Of a stretch of DNA of 64,000 bases, positions 42,054-54,352 are shown piece after piece; position 1 is the stretch's first letter; every line of letters begins with the position of its first letter. Source of the stretch: Hippopus hippopus. Its lineage: Eukaryota; Mollusca; Bivalvia; Cardiida; Cardiidae. The stretch covers positions 57,379,063-57,443,062 of the forward strand of contig OX328097.1 in the NCBI GenBank assembly GCA_946811185.2, in the 5' to 3' direction. The notes below the pieces were generated by a model. That model searched no databases. It had not been told where the DNA came from and saw nothing but the letters and a program-made list of their open reading frames with translations. A program made the position numbers and the translations under genes.

Positions 42054-42813
42054 AGCTCACCTGAGCACAGAGTGCTCATGGTGGGCTTTTGTGATTGTTC
42101 TGTGTCAGGCATCCGTTGTGCGTCGTTTGTCGTGCAACTTGCGTCGTCCGGTCGTCAACATTTACCATGTGTTCACTCCACAGGCCACATTTTCAGTCAG
42201 ATACTCATGAAACTTGATTAGAGTGTTTGTCTTGATAACATCTCGGCCAAATTCGAAACTGGGTTATGTCAGGTCAAAAAGTGGGTCACAGGGCCGAATC
42301 TCAGAAAAACATTGCGTGCACTCTATAGGTCACATATTCAGCCTGATACTCTTGGAACTTAAACAGAATATTTGCCTTGACAATATCTGGAACAATTTCA
42401 AAATTGGATCTTGTCGGGTCGAAAAGGTCACTGAGCCAAATCTTAGAAAAATCTTTGTCTCACTCTAGAGGCCACATTTTCAGCCTGATACTCTTGAAAC
42501 TTAATCAGAATGTTTGTCTTGATAGTATCATGGATAATTTCGAAATTTGGTCATATCAAGTCAAAAAGTAGGTCACTGGGCCAAATCAAAGACAAACCTT
42601 GTGTGCACTATAGAGACCACATTTTTAGCCTGATACTCTTGGAACTTAATCAGAATATTTGCCTAGATGATATCTTGGACAAGTGCGAAATTGGGTCATT
42701 TCGGGTCAAAAAGTAGGTCACTGAGCCAAATCTTAGAAAAACCTTGTGTGCACTCTACAGACCACATTTTTAGCCTGATACTCTAGAAACTTGATCAGAA
42801 TGATTGCCTTGTT
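42054..42813 (-). mobile_element. Pearl/Helentron-like element, reverse orientation, shortened
   Basis: Begins with the reverse complement of the usual 3' end (AGCTCACCTGAGCACAGAGTGCTCA) and continues with four to five units of about 140 bp (GGCCACATTTTCAGCCTGATAC-type, 42180-42810). The far end stops at TTGCCTTG/TTT without the 5' palindrome, so it is an internally deleted or truncated copy. Open frames at 42214-42716 are periodic artefacts of the units. Confidence 0.65.
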
Positions 42814-42829
42814 TCTTTTAGTCAATGTA

Positions 42830-43050
42830 CGTTTTACTATATTGAAGCCAAATCCCATCATTTTAGCCATATTGAATTTGGTGTCTGCAAATGCTTATTA
42901 GGTTGAGTATGCCTAAATTTTTTTTTTTTTGTATAGATTACACTCTTTATCAAACGACAAAATTTTAGACTTGTCAAACTTGAAAGCGTTCCATGTGGAC
43001 ATATTTATTGTTATTCAAATGCTGTGATTTGCCTTTGGAAGGGTAGAAAT
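42830..43050. mobile_element. Two facing fragments of TTAA mini-elements
   Basis: 42830-42930 carries a right arm (TTTGGTGTCTGCAAATGCTT) ending in a T-run; 42940-43050 carries a left B-arm (CACTCTTTATCAAACGACAA) ending at the core GGAAGGGTAGAAA. Confidence 0.5.
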
Positions 43051-43210
43051 ACGGTGGCACTGAGGTGACATATGCATTTTTTTTTTTTATTTATCTCCTT
43101 CCCACGAGATAATAATTCGTTTTCTCGAGTTTTTTTTATAAAAAATTTTGCAAAAAAAAACGAAATATTATCTCGTTCGAACGAGCATGTAGGGGCTGTT
43201 TTAATAAATG

Positions 43211-43340
43211 GCCGGGGGTATACTGGAATCAGCCTGTCTGTCCGTTTGTCCGTCCGTGTGTCTGTCTGTGTACAAATAATTGCCTGTTTCTGTCAAAGCG
43301 CTGGCGGGGCTATTAAGTCACATTCAGTGACAGCTCTAGT
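43211..43340 (-). repeat. Interspersed repeat, inverse of 18447-18607
   Basis: GGGGGTATACTGGAATCAGC through GTCCGTCCGTGTGTCTG to CACATTCAGTGACAGCTCTA. It is preceded by GTAGGGGCTGTTTTAATAAA, which also occurs in the foldback at 36-37 kb. Confidence 0.7.
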
Positions 43341-43752
43341 TAATCTTGGAATCCTAAATGAACCCAACTGACATTTTTGAAGTCGACAATTACGTCCTAA
43401 ATTGCTAAATGGTTCTTTTTGTCTATAGTGTGTCATCAAAGCTAACAATGAAGATCAAAGGTCATACTGCATCTTTTGTGCAGCCTGATTTTGATCGACA
43501 CAGGCTGCAAATGTAACTGTAGGTGTGAAAGATGCTTAAAGCGTAAACTCCTCAATACAAGAATGCCCTCCTTTAGCACCAGTTTTCTCATGTATCTTTG
43601 TATAACGTCTTTATTCATTTATCAATTCTAATGTTTAGAACTAGCCATTTAATTGGTCAAGACATTCTGTCCAGGCCAGTCAAATGGCTAGTCTTGAAAT
43701 TTAGATTTAGAGCACTAATTGTATAAATAGAAATAATGGCTGTCGGTCATCC

Positions 43753-44068
43753 CACTGACCAGCTAACATAGCTCAAGTTGTAGAGCGTAGGACTTGTAAA
43801 CATCAAGTCTTGTGTCACTTGACGGTATGGGTTCCAGCCCCACGCCTGGCTATGTAAAATTACTAAGAGTCTTTTGGATGAGACGTTAAACTGAGGTTCA
43901 GTTTGACGGTGCCATGCATTGAGCATGTTAATGAACCAGTTGTATTTTGGGATGGGTTTTGTCCTGTATCTTGCACTATCCTCCATAACAAAAACTAATG
44001 GCCTGCAGGGGGCGATTACCCAAATGGGCAATCGATGGAGATGATAAAAAAAAAAGAAAAAAAATTTA
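43753..44068 (+). mobile_element. tRNA-derived SINE of a second family
   Basis: Head with box A TAGCTCAAGTTGTAGAGCG and box B GGTTCCAGCCCCA, body with GGATGAGACGTTAAACTGAG, and an A-rich tail (44043-44064). Flanked by GTCATCC (43746-43752 and 44069-44075). Not a functional tRNA. Confidence 0.8.
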
Positions 44069-44136
44069 GTCATCCAAGTTTTGAAAGGAAGTTTGTTACA
44101 GTAGATAATGACTAAACCCCATCATTGTGCAACAGT

Positions 44137-44365
44137 TTTAGCTCTTTACCACTCAACAAAAATTTAGACTTGGCCAAACTGATAGCATTTGCAGACGACA
44201 ATTTAAATGTCATTTAAATTATGAAATTTGTTTTTGATAGGGTAGAAAACATTGTGGAAAAAGGAGAAAATGCTAGTTACCAGCATTTTCTCCTTTTTCC
44301 ATGATGTTTTCTGAAGGTTTTTCCCTCAGATCATTAAAACTCTTGATCGTGTGGTAAACAGTTAA
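44137..44365. mobile_element. TTAA mini-element
   Basis: Left end TTTAGCTCTTTACCACTCAA (mutated TTAA), right end GTGTGGTAAACAGTTAA, long core palindrome around GCTAGTTACCAGC. Confidence 0.75.
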
Positions 44366-44695
44366 TTAAAAGAGTTCAGAAGTAAAGAATTTCAAACTTG
44401 TATGTATCGAGTTGTGACAAAGAGGCTTTCAAGAAAACTAACAGAACTTCTTGAAAATGAAGAAGTAGCTCATTGTTTCAAAAGTATTTTCAAAGGTTAT
44501 CTAACAGTTTTTGTCTTAACTATTTTACAGTTGAGATCAAAGATTAGACAGCATGTTTAGATAAGTTTGATCTTCATCTACACTGTCCAAGTTTATGATG
44601 ATACAATCATGTTTCTTGGTTAGTGCAACCTGAAAATGCAATATTTTGACTTTTTCTACAATAATCCCAATTTTGAAGTGTCAAAAATTTGATAT

Positions 44696-44959
44696 GTGCC
44701 ATGCTCTGTGAAAAGGGCGCTTATTGCATCTGCAAAAAGTATCGACCCAAATTGTGTAGGCTGACTTGGGGCGAAACTTTTTGCTAATGGTCAATTATTT
44801 TGCTATTGGTCAATTTTTTTGCAGCTCAAAGGATCAGTGTACCTCATAACGCAGTTGGTTGCGAGACAAAACCGACTTCATGGATCCATAATACTGTGGT
44901 GTCTTGCTTGGTATTATGCATCACAGAGGTGCATTAAACCCCCATTCAGAGCATGGCTC
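44696..44959. mobile_element. GAGCC-type mini-element, first of an adjacent pair
   Basis: Starts GTGCCATGCTCTGTGAAAAG, ends CAGAGCATGGCTC, flanked by ATAT (44692-44695, 44960-44963). It is inverted relative to its neighbour: its internal order is the reverse complement. Confidence 0.8.
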
Positions 44960-44965
44960 ATATAT

Positions 44966-45226
44966 GAGCCATGCTCTGGTAAAAGGGGGCATAATGCATC
45001 TCCGTGGTGCATGATACCAGGCAAGTCATCACATGATCATTGATCCTTAAAATGGATTTTGTCCGACAATGGACAGAATTATGAGGTAAACTGGTCCCTG
45101 GACATAGAGAAAATTGATCAATAGCAAAAAGTTTTGGCCCAAGTCAGCCTGTGTGGACTGCGCAGGCTAACCTGGGTCGATACTTTTCGCAGATGCATTA
45201 AGCCCCCTTTTCACAGAGCATGGCAC
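44966..45226. mobile_element. GAGCC-type mini-element, second of the pair, abutting the BCS1 exon
   Basis: Starts GAGCCATGCTCTGGTAAAAG, ends CACAGAGCATGGCAC, flanked by ATAT. Only 6 bp separate the two elements (ATATAT). The BCS1 exon starts 23 bp after it. Confidence 0.82.
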
Positions 45227-45249
45227 ATATATATTTGTCTATTGGATAG

Positions 45250-45529
45250 GTTGGACCCTGCTTTAATCAGACCTGGTCGTGTTGATATCAAACAGATAAT
45301 TGACTACGCAACAGAGTACCAGCTACAATAGATGTATCATCGGTTCTATCCAGACCAAACAGACGAGAAAGCAGTGCTGTTTTCTGATAAAGCTCTCAAA
45401 CATGGAAGAAATATTAGTCTTGACCAAGTTCAAGGGTTATTCCTAAAATTCAAGTCTGACCCCCAGGGTGTGATTGATAACATTGATCAAATGAGAGACC
45501 AGACCCTCCCATATAGAAATCATTGTTAA
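45250..45529 (+). pseudogene. BCS1L: BCS1-type mitochondrial AAA ATPase, terminal exon with an in-frame stop
   Basis: BCS1 is an inner-mitochondrial-membrane AAA ATPase that inserts the Rieske protein into respiratory complex III (family knowledge). After an acceptor at 45249 (GGATAG) the frame reads (R)[12 protein letters not shown], the AAA segment with the arginine finger, then YQLQ, a TAG stop at 45329-45331, then MYHRFYPDQ, later LDQVQGLFLKFKSDPQGVID and a stop at 45527-45529. Human BCS1L reads [14 protein letters not shown]..., QLTQMFQRFYPGQ, SPAQVQGYFMLYKNDP. The TAG sits where the family has Gln (one C to T change from CAG). No upstream BCS1 exon was found in the 15 kb before it; the exon follows directly on two mini-elements. 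It may be a broken fragment, a null allele or a sequence error in a live gene. Confidence 0.85.
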
Positions 45530-46124
45530 AAAAGGTTTGAATGGTAAGACTATTTTGGCACCACTTTCAACAGTTTGTTGTATCATGATAACATCTGACC
45601 TTTATATGCCTACCCTTGATGTCACATTTATTGGGCTAGAGCTCTGCATTGCCTTGCTAAAGGGCACTCCCAGCTGACCAGCATTGACAGGGAGAATCAA
45701 ACCTGGATTTCATAATAGTTTAAACCATTGAGTCACGAAGGACCCATGGAAAAAAGAGGCAATTGCTTGGTGCAAATGGTTGGTTTCCAGAATGTTTAAG
45801 TAAGTGACCTCCCACAGGGGTGTAACAAGCTTTGTATGTATTTGTTCGGTATTGGAATAATTCAGCTTCTAGACATAACACAGTGTACAATCAAAATCTA
45901 ATGTTACAATGAAAGGCACCAACATGGCCAATGTTTCACAAATGCAGAGTCTAATAGTCCAGCTCAGAACATTGCAGACCAGTAATCCAGGGATTGCTAT
46001 TTCTAATCACTGCTTAGCCCAGGGATGGTGATAGTCATTGTAACAAGTTCAATTCCTGCCATGAATAATGTTAACACTTGACATAAGAAAGCAGCCAGTG
46101 GCCTGGAAAAAGAGTATTGTGACA
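45530..46124. other. Sequence after the BCS1 exon
   Basis: No gene seen. A real BCS1 transcript would end here, but no clear poly-A signal stands out. Confidence 0.4.
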
Positions 46125-46300
46125 TAAGGACATTGTGGGAAAGGGAGAAAATACTGATAATCAGCATTTTCCCCTTTTCCTACAATGTTTTCTACTCTTT
46201 TGCAGATAAACCTCTTTACTCAAGCTATGTATTATTTGTTGTCTGCAGCTAATTTTGAATTTGGAAGAACCTGAAATTCTGTTGTTTGCTGAAGGGTTAA
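46125..46300. mobile_element. TTAA mini-element, left end lost
   Basis: Core GACATTGTGGGAAAGGGAGA and inverse CCCCTTTTCCTACAATGTTT; right end GTTTGCTGAAGGGTTAA. Confidence 0.6.
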
Positions 46301-46399
46301 AAAAGTCAAGGCATATATTACTGGGTTAGCTGTTGCCATCAGATGGCTGAAATGATGTTTAGTTTAATGAAGGCATTGGCCTCTAAAACAATTCTGCAT

Positions 46400-46657
46400 G
46401 TTTGTTTGTATTGGAGTTCAACGCCGTTTTAACAGCTTAGGTCATATCATGGTGGTCAGTGCACCTATGCATGTGTTTCCTGGCTTTCTCAGTGTTGCCA
46501 CAACTTTCATTCCAAGCCACTGACTGCTTTTCTCACATGCATTGGAGTTGACAGCCAAAAATCATTGGAAAGAGAATTTGCTTCAACAGTATCGAACCCA
46601 CAACCACCAGGTCAAGAGTCGGATACACTAACCACTGAGCTTCCCAGATGGGCAAAT
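46400..46657 (-). mobile_element. tRNA-derived SINE
   Basis: On the minus strand it begins with a clear tRNA-like head: GGGAAGCTCAGTGGTTAGTG (box A) and, 30-odd bases on, GTGGGTTCGATACTG (box B). The body contains GTGCACTGACCACCATGATA and the end is a CAAA tail. Flanks share TCTGCAT (46393-46399 and 46658-46664). Same family as 7252-7512. Confidence 0.8.
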
Positions 46658-49600
46658 CTGCATATGATTGCTCCGAAAAAAAGAAGTCTAGGGAGGCTGA
46701 ATACAAATGAAAACAGTGTGACAAAAGTAGAAAGTGTCTACTATACAATCCCTATACCATTGCCAAGATCTTTTTATAGGACTAGGAATTGATAGGTTAA
46801 CAATCCAAGTTAACAAATATATACCTGTAGGTCATCTTTTGTTAGATTCCCTCAGGACTGTAAAGTAGGTATAAGGCACAGTTTTAAGGCCTAAGCCATA
46901 CATACCATAGCAAAAGCTACTGACTTTCACAAATCTCATACAACTACTTAATGGAAATCAACTTCAAAAAAGTTGACATATGACATCTGATAAATGTTTA
47001 TCAGATTTATAATTTTGGTGGAAACAAGTTTTACAGTATTGAAGCACCCAATAAATAAAATCAGTAATCTTTGATCTCTTATATTTATTGTATAGTAGTT
47101 TTATAAGCTCCTATACCAGCATTGCTATACTTCAGTCACATAAATTCAACCATTTATGCAAGTTTTTGCATCAGTATTTTCAGTTAATTGGTAAAGTATT
47201 CAAACTGTATTCATAAAATATCCATGAATAAATGAATTTTTCAATATATTTTGATACAAATTTAAATACTTTTCTTCTTAAAAATCCACAAATAAAGAAC
47301 TTTATAAAACTCATAGATTTTAATTAAATAATACAGAATTACCCCAGCCCTGTTCACCACTACCATAAAGGCTGTTTTACCCAAACCCCTAACAAGCACA
47401 GGACACAAGGTAGGAAAAATATTTGAACGAAAGGAAAAATTTTGTTTTTAAATAAAATATTTTTGGAAAAGGAACAGTAACTAGCAATAAGCAACTACTC
47501 CTTTTAAGCTCCACTTGACAAAGGCCAGCGAGCTCATGTCATGGCCCCTGTGTCCTTAGTGCATCTGTGCATATATTAACTTTTATTTCTAACATCTACT
47601 TCTCTGAAACTACCCATCCAATTTTGACCAAACTTTACAGGGATAATCCTGCTATAGTCCTCTTCAGAATTTCTTAATAGAATGTGATTTCTTTAAAATC
47701 CTTGGTTGCCATGCCAACAAAACTGAAAAATATTGAAAATCTTCTTGTCCGAAACCATAAGGCCTAGAGCTTCCAAATTTGGCATGTAGCTTCATCTAGT
47801 GGACCTTTACCAAGTTTCTTCAAATTATGGGGTCAAAAGTGGCCAAGCCCCGGGTAGCACAAGTGTAAAAATCTTATTGTTCCTAACCCTAAGGCCCTGC
47901 CCCAGAAGTCAAATCTTTTACTTAGGCTTATATAGTGAAACTCTAAGGTTCTTCTTGTTCCTGACCTTGAGATACAGCTGTAATGTTTTTTGATGGTTAT
48001 CATCTAACAGATCTTTCCCACAATTGTTCAAATTAAAGCCTCTGGTGTGAAAATTGGCCCACCAAATGGACCATAAATATAACATATGCTTACAGAGTGA
48101 AAATTCTAAAAGTCTTCTTGCTCCTGACCATAAATCTTAGGGCTACCAAATTTGGATTACTTTAAATTTTTTCAAAATTTAGCCCTGGGACCGAAATTAG
48201 CAAGGCCTCAGGGGTCTCATGTTTAACAGGGGCTTCAATATATTTAGGAAACTTTGAAAAACTTCCTGCTTATAACCATGTGGCCTCGACCTGTATTGTT
48301 TGGCATGTAGCTGTATCTTGTGGACCTCTTCTAAGATTCCAACAACCCTGAAAGAGAAGACTTGAAAACATTGTGAGAAAAGGAGAAAACGCTAGTACAG
48401 AGCATTATCTCCTTTTCCCACAATGTTTTCTACCCTATCAAAGACAGAAATTGTCATTTTAGTAATATTTAATTTGTCATCTGGAAATGCATTCAATTTG
48501 GTCCAGGCCACATTTTTGTCATTTGATAAAGGGTTAAGAATAAATAAAATGATAAAGTATGACGGGAGACTTTCCTTTAGGTTTATTATGCATTTTATTT
48601 CTAATACAGTACAATTAATCTACAAAACCTTAAAAAAAATTCCTTCATAACGGCATTTAATGCAACAAAAAAAAAAAAAAAAACAGCTACTTGGTCCAGT
48701 TCCAATTTAAGCAACAGAATGCGTAAAGATACATCTTTACTTGTATTCATGCATTTTTTTTAACCAATTTGATCTTTATTTAATGAAATTATAATTATTC
48801 TTGTATCTTCATGCCAAATGCTGCCCCTGACGGTTGCAAGGTTGCAAAGATTACAACGGATAGAAAATGCCATTTTTTTTTTTTTATCTCTGGAGGCTAT
48901 CCCTAGACATTACAACCAGTTTTCTGTTTAAATTGAAGGCAAATCTCTTGCGTTTCTTTATCCCATACACTTTATATCAATTTTTTATCTACGTTTACAC
49001 AGCTAACTAGATCCTACACACTGTAAAGTTTTAACAGTGTATTTTTACTCGCTGGCTGTAAGGATGTATCTTTAATTATGACACAAAATTGAAGAATGAT
49101 AGTAATAGTAGTGTATATATGCAAATGTGTCTCACAGATACCTATGAATTGCTTACAGTTAACCCTTTCCACACAAAAGTTTCAGACTGGTCCGAATGGA
49201 AAGCTTTGGCAGCTGACTACATAAATGTGGCTCAAATCATGTAATTTGTTTTTGAAAGAGTAGAAAACATTGTGGGAAAAGGATTCTGTCAGTTGTAAGA
49301 CAAAATGGACTTTATGAATCTATAATTACTTGATGACTTGCTTGGCATCATGCATCACGCAGATACATTAAGCCCCTTTTTGCCAGAGCATCGCTAATTT
49401 ATTTTCAGTCTGTAGACAAACCCACTCAAAGCACTTTAACTCTATCAGAAAACAACATTTAAGAATACACCAGAATAAAAACACATGCACAGGTAGCTCA
49501 AAAGATTGTTTTTGAAAGAGTGAAAAACAATTTGGGGGTAAAATAGAAGTGCTAGCTACCAGCATTTTCTCCTTTTCCCACAATGCTTTCAAAAGCCTTC

Positions 49601-51042
49601 AAAGTTGTTAGAACTTATGATTGTTTGGCAAAGGGTTAAAGGCTCTTTCAAAACAAAATCTAAAAATATCAGACTGCATATTTCATGTTGTCTGATCTTG
49701 ATCCTGGTCCCCCCCCCCCCAAAAAAAAAGCCCTTTAATTTACCAACAGCATTTTTTTTATACAAAAAATATTTTCTGATCAAATAATAAAACAGATTCA
49801 GATCTTCAAAATTCAACAACAAAGTAGATCTACATTGTATTTAGCTTTTTTTCAATCTTTGTATCAGTTTTAACCCATGGGAAGTAGAAGACAATGTAAG
49901 GTGCCTTCACAGACAATGTAAATTAAGATCGGACGACAAAGAAGCTGCAATTGATCTTGGATGCACAATTTTCAATTTGTAACAAGGATAGTTCAGTGTG
50001 GCACACCAACTTGATTAGTTGATAGGGTTTATGGTTCTTCCATTGTGGTTTTTCTCCAATATTCATATCCTTTTTGAAAAGATTCATAAAAGTATTAGTG
50101 CAAAGTTTTCAGCTAAACTTTGATTTTTTTCTTGTTGCTATGATGAAAAGTTATTTGGTTTCATTGAAATAGTTATCCAGAAATACTTTTTTTTTTCAGC
50201 TGGTCATGGCAATCTTCATGTCTTTTACCAAACACTCCTAGGCAAGCATTGTTAGGAAACTAAGAGACTTTGATCTTAATGCCATCTCTATCTCAATACT
50301 TGATGTATGTACAAAATCAAATGAAAGATTAGGAACATAAATTGGGAATACTGGCGATAAAATTCAAGTAACATTGAAATCATTTGGGAGGAACAATTAC
50401 TTGTTACAAGCCACTACAGTAGTAGTCAAGGTAGGAGCTTGGACGGCACTTGTGCGGCATTGGTTGAGCAACTTCACCATATTTTAGAATCTTTATTGTC
50501 CGACTGCACTTGAATCAAACAGTGGCTATCTTTGCAAAGAGGATAACTATTAACCCCTGGAGCAACAAATAAACACAACAGGCATTTTCAATTTAGAGAT
50601 AAGGCAAGAATAATTTCAGTACCATGGTGGCTTTTGTCTATCCAGTTCCACTAAACTAGTGTAGAGCAAAGATCAGACTGCATGTTTTGAATAGTCTGAT
50701 CTTGATCTACACTAGCTGAAAAGGCAACTATAGTTGTAAAGAATGGGTTAAGGGTTAATATGGTCCTACAATAATTATTCCCTATTGGTCAAATACAGGT
50801 GTTTATACTTCTCCTTTACTTGTTTTTCTTTAGGCTGGGTGAAGTCTGACAAGCAGTCTCTACCAAATGAGCAGTTTTTTTTTCAACCACCTTTCTCTTT
50901 TTTGGTGCTGGAGATGCCACTGAAAGAAAAAGATCCATTACAGTCCCATTATGCACACATGAGTTAACCCTTTACCACATAATTCCAAGTTTTAATGACC
51001 CTGATGAAGAAGCCTTTTGGAAAATATTGTAGGTTAAGGAAA

Positions 51043-52975
51043 CAAGAGGGCCATGATGGCCCTGGATCGCTCACCTGAGTCAATAGGCGAAATTTCACTC
51101 CATGTGCATAATTCAGTTTCTGACCAATTGTCAGGTCAGTTGAGCTTAAAATGTGGCCTCTAGAGCGTCCACAAGGAATTTCCATAAGTTGACCTAGTTA
51201 CCTAGTTTATCACCCCACATGACCCAATTTAGAACTCATCAAAAAGTTTATCAAGACAAACATTCTGAACAGTTTTCAAGTTAATTGAGCAATAAATGTG
51301 GCCTCTAGAGTGCCCACAAGGTATTTCTTTAATTTGACCAAGTGACCTAGTTTATGACCCCAGGTGACCCAATTTCAAACTCATCCAATATTTCATCATG
51401 ACAAACATTCTGACCAATTTTCAAGTCAATTGAGCAAGAAATGTGGCCTCTAGAGTGCCCTACAGGTATTTCTTTAATTTGACCTAGTGACCTAGATTAT
51501 GACCCCAGGTGACCCAATTTTGAACTCATCTTAGATTTCATCAAGAGAAACGTTTTAACCAATTTTCAAATCAATTGAACAATAAATGTGGCCTCTAGAG
51601 TGCCCACAAGGCATTTCTTTAATTTGACCTAGTGACCTAGTTAATGACCCCAGTTGACCCAAATTCAGACTTGTGCAAGATTTTATCAAGACAAAAATTC
51701 TGACCAATTTACAAGTCTATTGAGCGAAAAATGTGGCCTCTAGAGTGCCCACAAGGTATTTCTTTAATTTTACCTAGTGACCTAGTTTATGATCCCAGGT
51801 GACCCAAATCCGAACTCATCCGAGATTTCATCAAGAAAAACATTCTGACCAAATTTCAGGTCATTTGAGTAATAAATATGGCCTCTAGAGTGCCCACAAG
51901 GTATTTAATTTGACGTAGTGACCTACTTTATGACCCCAGGTGACCCTATTTCAAACTCACTGAATACGTTGTGCTCAGGTGGGCTAACAAACTTAGAACA
52001 GGTTCACTACATACCAAATATCAAAGCTCTACGACTTACAGTTTCAGAAAAAAAAGAATTTTAAAGTTTTCCTTCTTTGTTCCTATCTTCGAACTTGTGA
52101 CCCCCGGGGCGGGGCCAGTTTTGACCCCAGCGGCATCATTTGAACAAACTTGGTAGAGGTCCACTAGGAGATGCTACATACCAAATATCAAAGCTCTACA
52201 CCTTCCAGTTTTAGAGAAGAAGAATTTTAAAGTTGTTCTTCTTTCCTTCTGTGTTCCTATGTTAGAACTTTTGACCCCCCCAGGGCTGGGCCAGTTTTGA
52301 CCCCAGGGGCATCATATGAACAAACTTGGTAGAGGTCCATTAGGAGATGTTACATACCAAATATCAAAGCTCTACGCCTTCTAGTTTCAGAGGAGAAGAA
52401 TTTTAAAGTTTTCCTTCTTTGTTCCTATGTTCGAACTTGTGACCCCCGGGGCGGGGCCAGTTTTGACCCCAGGAGGGGTATCATATGATGAAACTCGGTA
52501 GAGGTCCATTAGGAGTTGCTACATACCAAATATCAAAGCTCTACAACTTCCAGTTTCAGAAAAGAAGAATTTTAAAGTTTTCCTTCTTTGTTCCTATGTT
52601 CAAACTTGTGACCCCCCGGGGTGGGGCCAGTTTTGACCCCAGGAGGGGCATCATATGAACAAACTTGGTAGAGGTCCACTAGGAGATGCTACATACCAAA
52701 TATCAAAGCTCTACGCCTTCTAGTTTCAGAGAAGATTTTCAAAGATTTTGCTATTTTTTTCCTTTTTGTTGCCATGGCAACCAGAGTTATGGGTGGAATT
52801 CAATCTCTTGAACAACTTTGGTAGAGCTTCACCCAAGGAACATCCCTGCCAAGTTTGATCAAGATTGGCCCAGTGGTTTAGGAGGAGAAGATGTTTAAAG
52901 AAATTGTAGATGACGCACGACGGACACTGGGCGATCACAAAAGCTCACCTTGAGCACTTAGTGCTCAGGTGAGCT
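51043..52975 (+). mobile_element. Pearl/Helentron-like tandem-repeat element, copy B
   Basis: Counterpart of 4213-6209 with an intact 3' end (CTCAGGTGAGCT at 52964-52975) and no inserted mini-element. It is about 168 bp longer than copy A once that insertion is discounted, mostly one extra 170-bp unit near 52500-52670; the 143-bp units also differ in order. Confidence 0.75.
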
Positions 52976-53271
52976 AAAAATGTTAGTAACCAGCATTTTC
53001 TTCTTTGCCCAAAATGTTTTCTGCCCTTCCAGAAAAAGACAAAAATCATTTAAGCCACATTAAATATATTACCTGCAAATGCTTTCAATTTGGACCAATC
53101 TAATTTTTTGATGTGTGGTAAAGGGTTAATAACACATTTAAAAATATTCCTCACTTAGTGAAACAAGGGGGGCAACTGCCTGGGTACTTATAGCTCATGT
53201 CACAAAAATATCTTTAGTTTAAAAGCTCTTGCTGACAATATCATCTTTCAAAGGTAGGACAATTGTTGTTG

Positions 53272-53495
53272 ACCCTTTACCACACAATCCTAAGTTTTAA
53301 ACGACCCAGAGGAAGAAGGCTTTTTAAAACATTGTGGTAAAAATTGTGTAGCCAGCATTTTCCTTTTCTCACAGTTTTCTTCTTATTTAAGGACAAAATT
53401 AATATTAACGGTATCATTTGAAAAAGATTTGAACTGTTGCCTGTAAATTCCTTCAATTTGGACAAGCCTAAAATTTTGTTGTGTGGTAAAGGGTT
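53272..53495. mobile_element. Chimeric TTAA mini-element in copy B
   Basis: The left part matches the copy-A element at 6508 and the right part the element at 6869. The crossover lies in the shared CCAGCATTTT. About 370 bp that separate them in copy A are missing. Confidence 0.85.
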
Positions 53496-53655
53496 ATTCA
53501 GGATACAAATATTGGTGCAGGCCCAACTCTGACACAACAGACATAAATGAAACTGACCCTTTACCAATCAATCATGGGTTTCAAAGGTCTGAAAAAAAAA
53601 AAAAAAAAAGGCAAATGAAAACATTGTGGGACAAGGTAAAATGTTGGTCACCAGC

Positions 53656-53907
53656 TTGTTTGTTTGTGTTGGAGTTTTAACAGCTGTAAGTCATATCACA
53701 GCGATCAGTGCACCTATGCATGCATTTCCTGGCTTTCTCACACCAGGACTGTAACAACTTTCTTTCCAAGCCACTGACTACTTTTCTCACATGCATCAGA
53801 GGTGAGAGGCAAAAAATTGCTTGAAAGAAAGTTTGCCCCAACTGACTATCGAACTTGCAACCCCAAGGTGACGAGTCAAGATAAGCTAACCACTACCCCG
53901 ACAGGCT
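53656..53907 (-). mobile_element. tRNA-derived SINE, copy B
   Basis: Same insertion as 7252-7512 with identical target duplication (53645-53655 and 53908-53918). A short stretch after TTGGAGTTT is deleted relative to copy A. Confidence 0.75.
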
Positions 53908-54352
53908 GGTCACCAGCATTTTCTCCTTTTCCTGTGACATTTTCTACCCTATCAGAGACAAACCCTATGGTATTGGCTGTATGTGATAATTATGATGTCT
54001 GCTAATGCTTTCTGATTCAATAAGGGCCAGTCTAATGCTTTGTTGTTTGGTAAAGAGTTTGCTAAACACAGTAAACAAACAAAATTCATACATGTGGTAT
54101 GATAAAAAACATACAAAAATCTTAACCACACAACAGAATTGTACACTTGTCCGAACTGAAAACAATTGCAGATGTCGACTAAAATGTGGCTCAGATGATA
54201 GAATTAGCGTTTGAAAAAGTGAAAAACTTTGTGGGAAAGGAAGAAAATCCCGGTGACCAGCATTTTTTCCTTTTCTCACAACGTCTTCAAAAGCTTTCCT
54301 CCTTAGGGCCATTTAATCGGAGATTGTTTAGTATAAGTCAGATACTTCAATA

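Noticed and set aside
42214..42716. Three overlapping similar open frames
   Set aside because: They repeat with the 140-bp unit of a pearl-like element and have no independent coding features.
46400..46657. tRNA gene
   Set aside because: Boxes A and B are present, but the 3' acceptor stem is missing and the sequence continues into a SINE body with a CAAA tail and target duplication.
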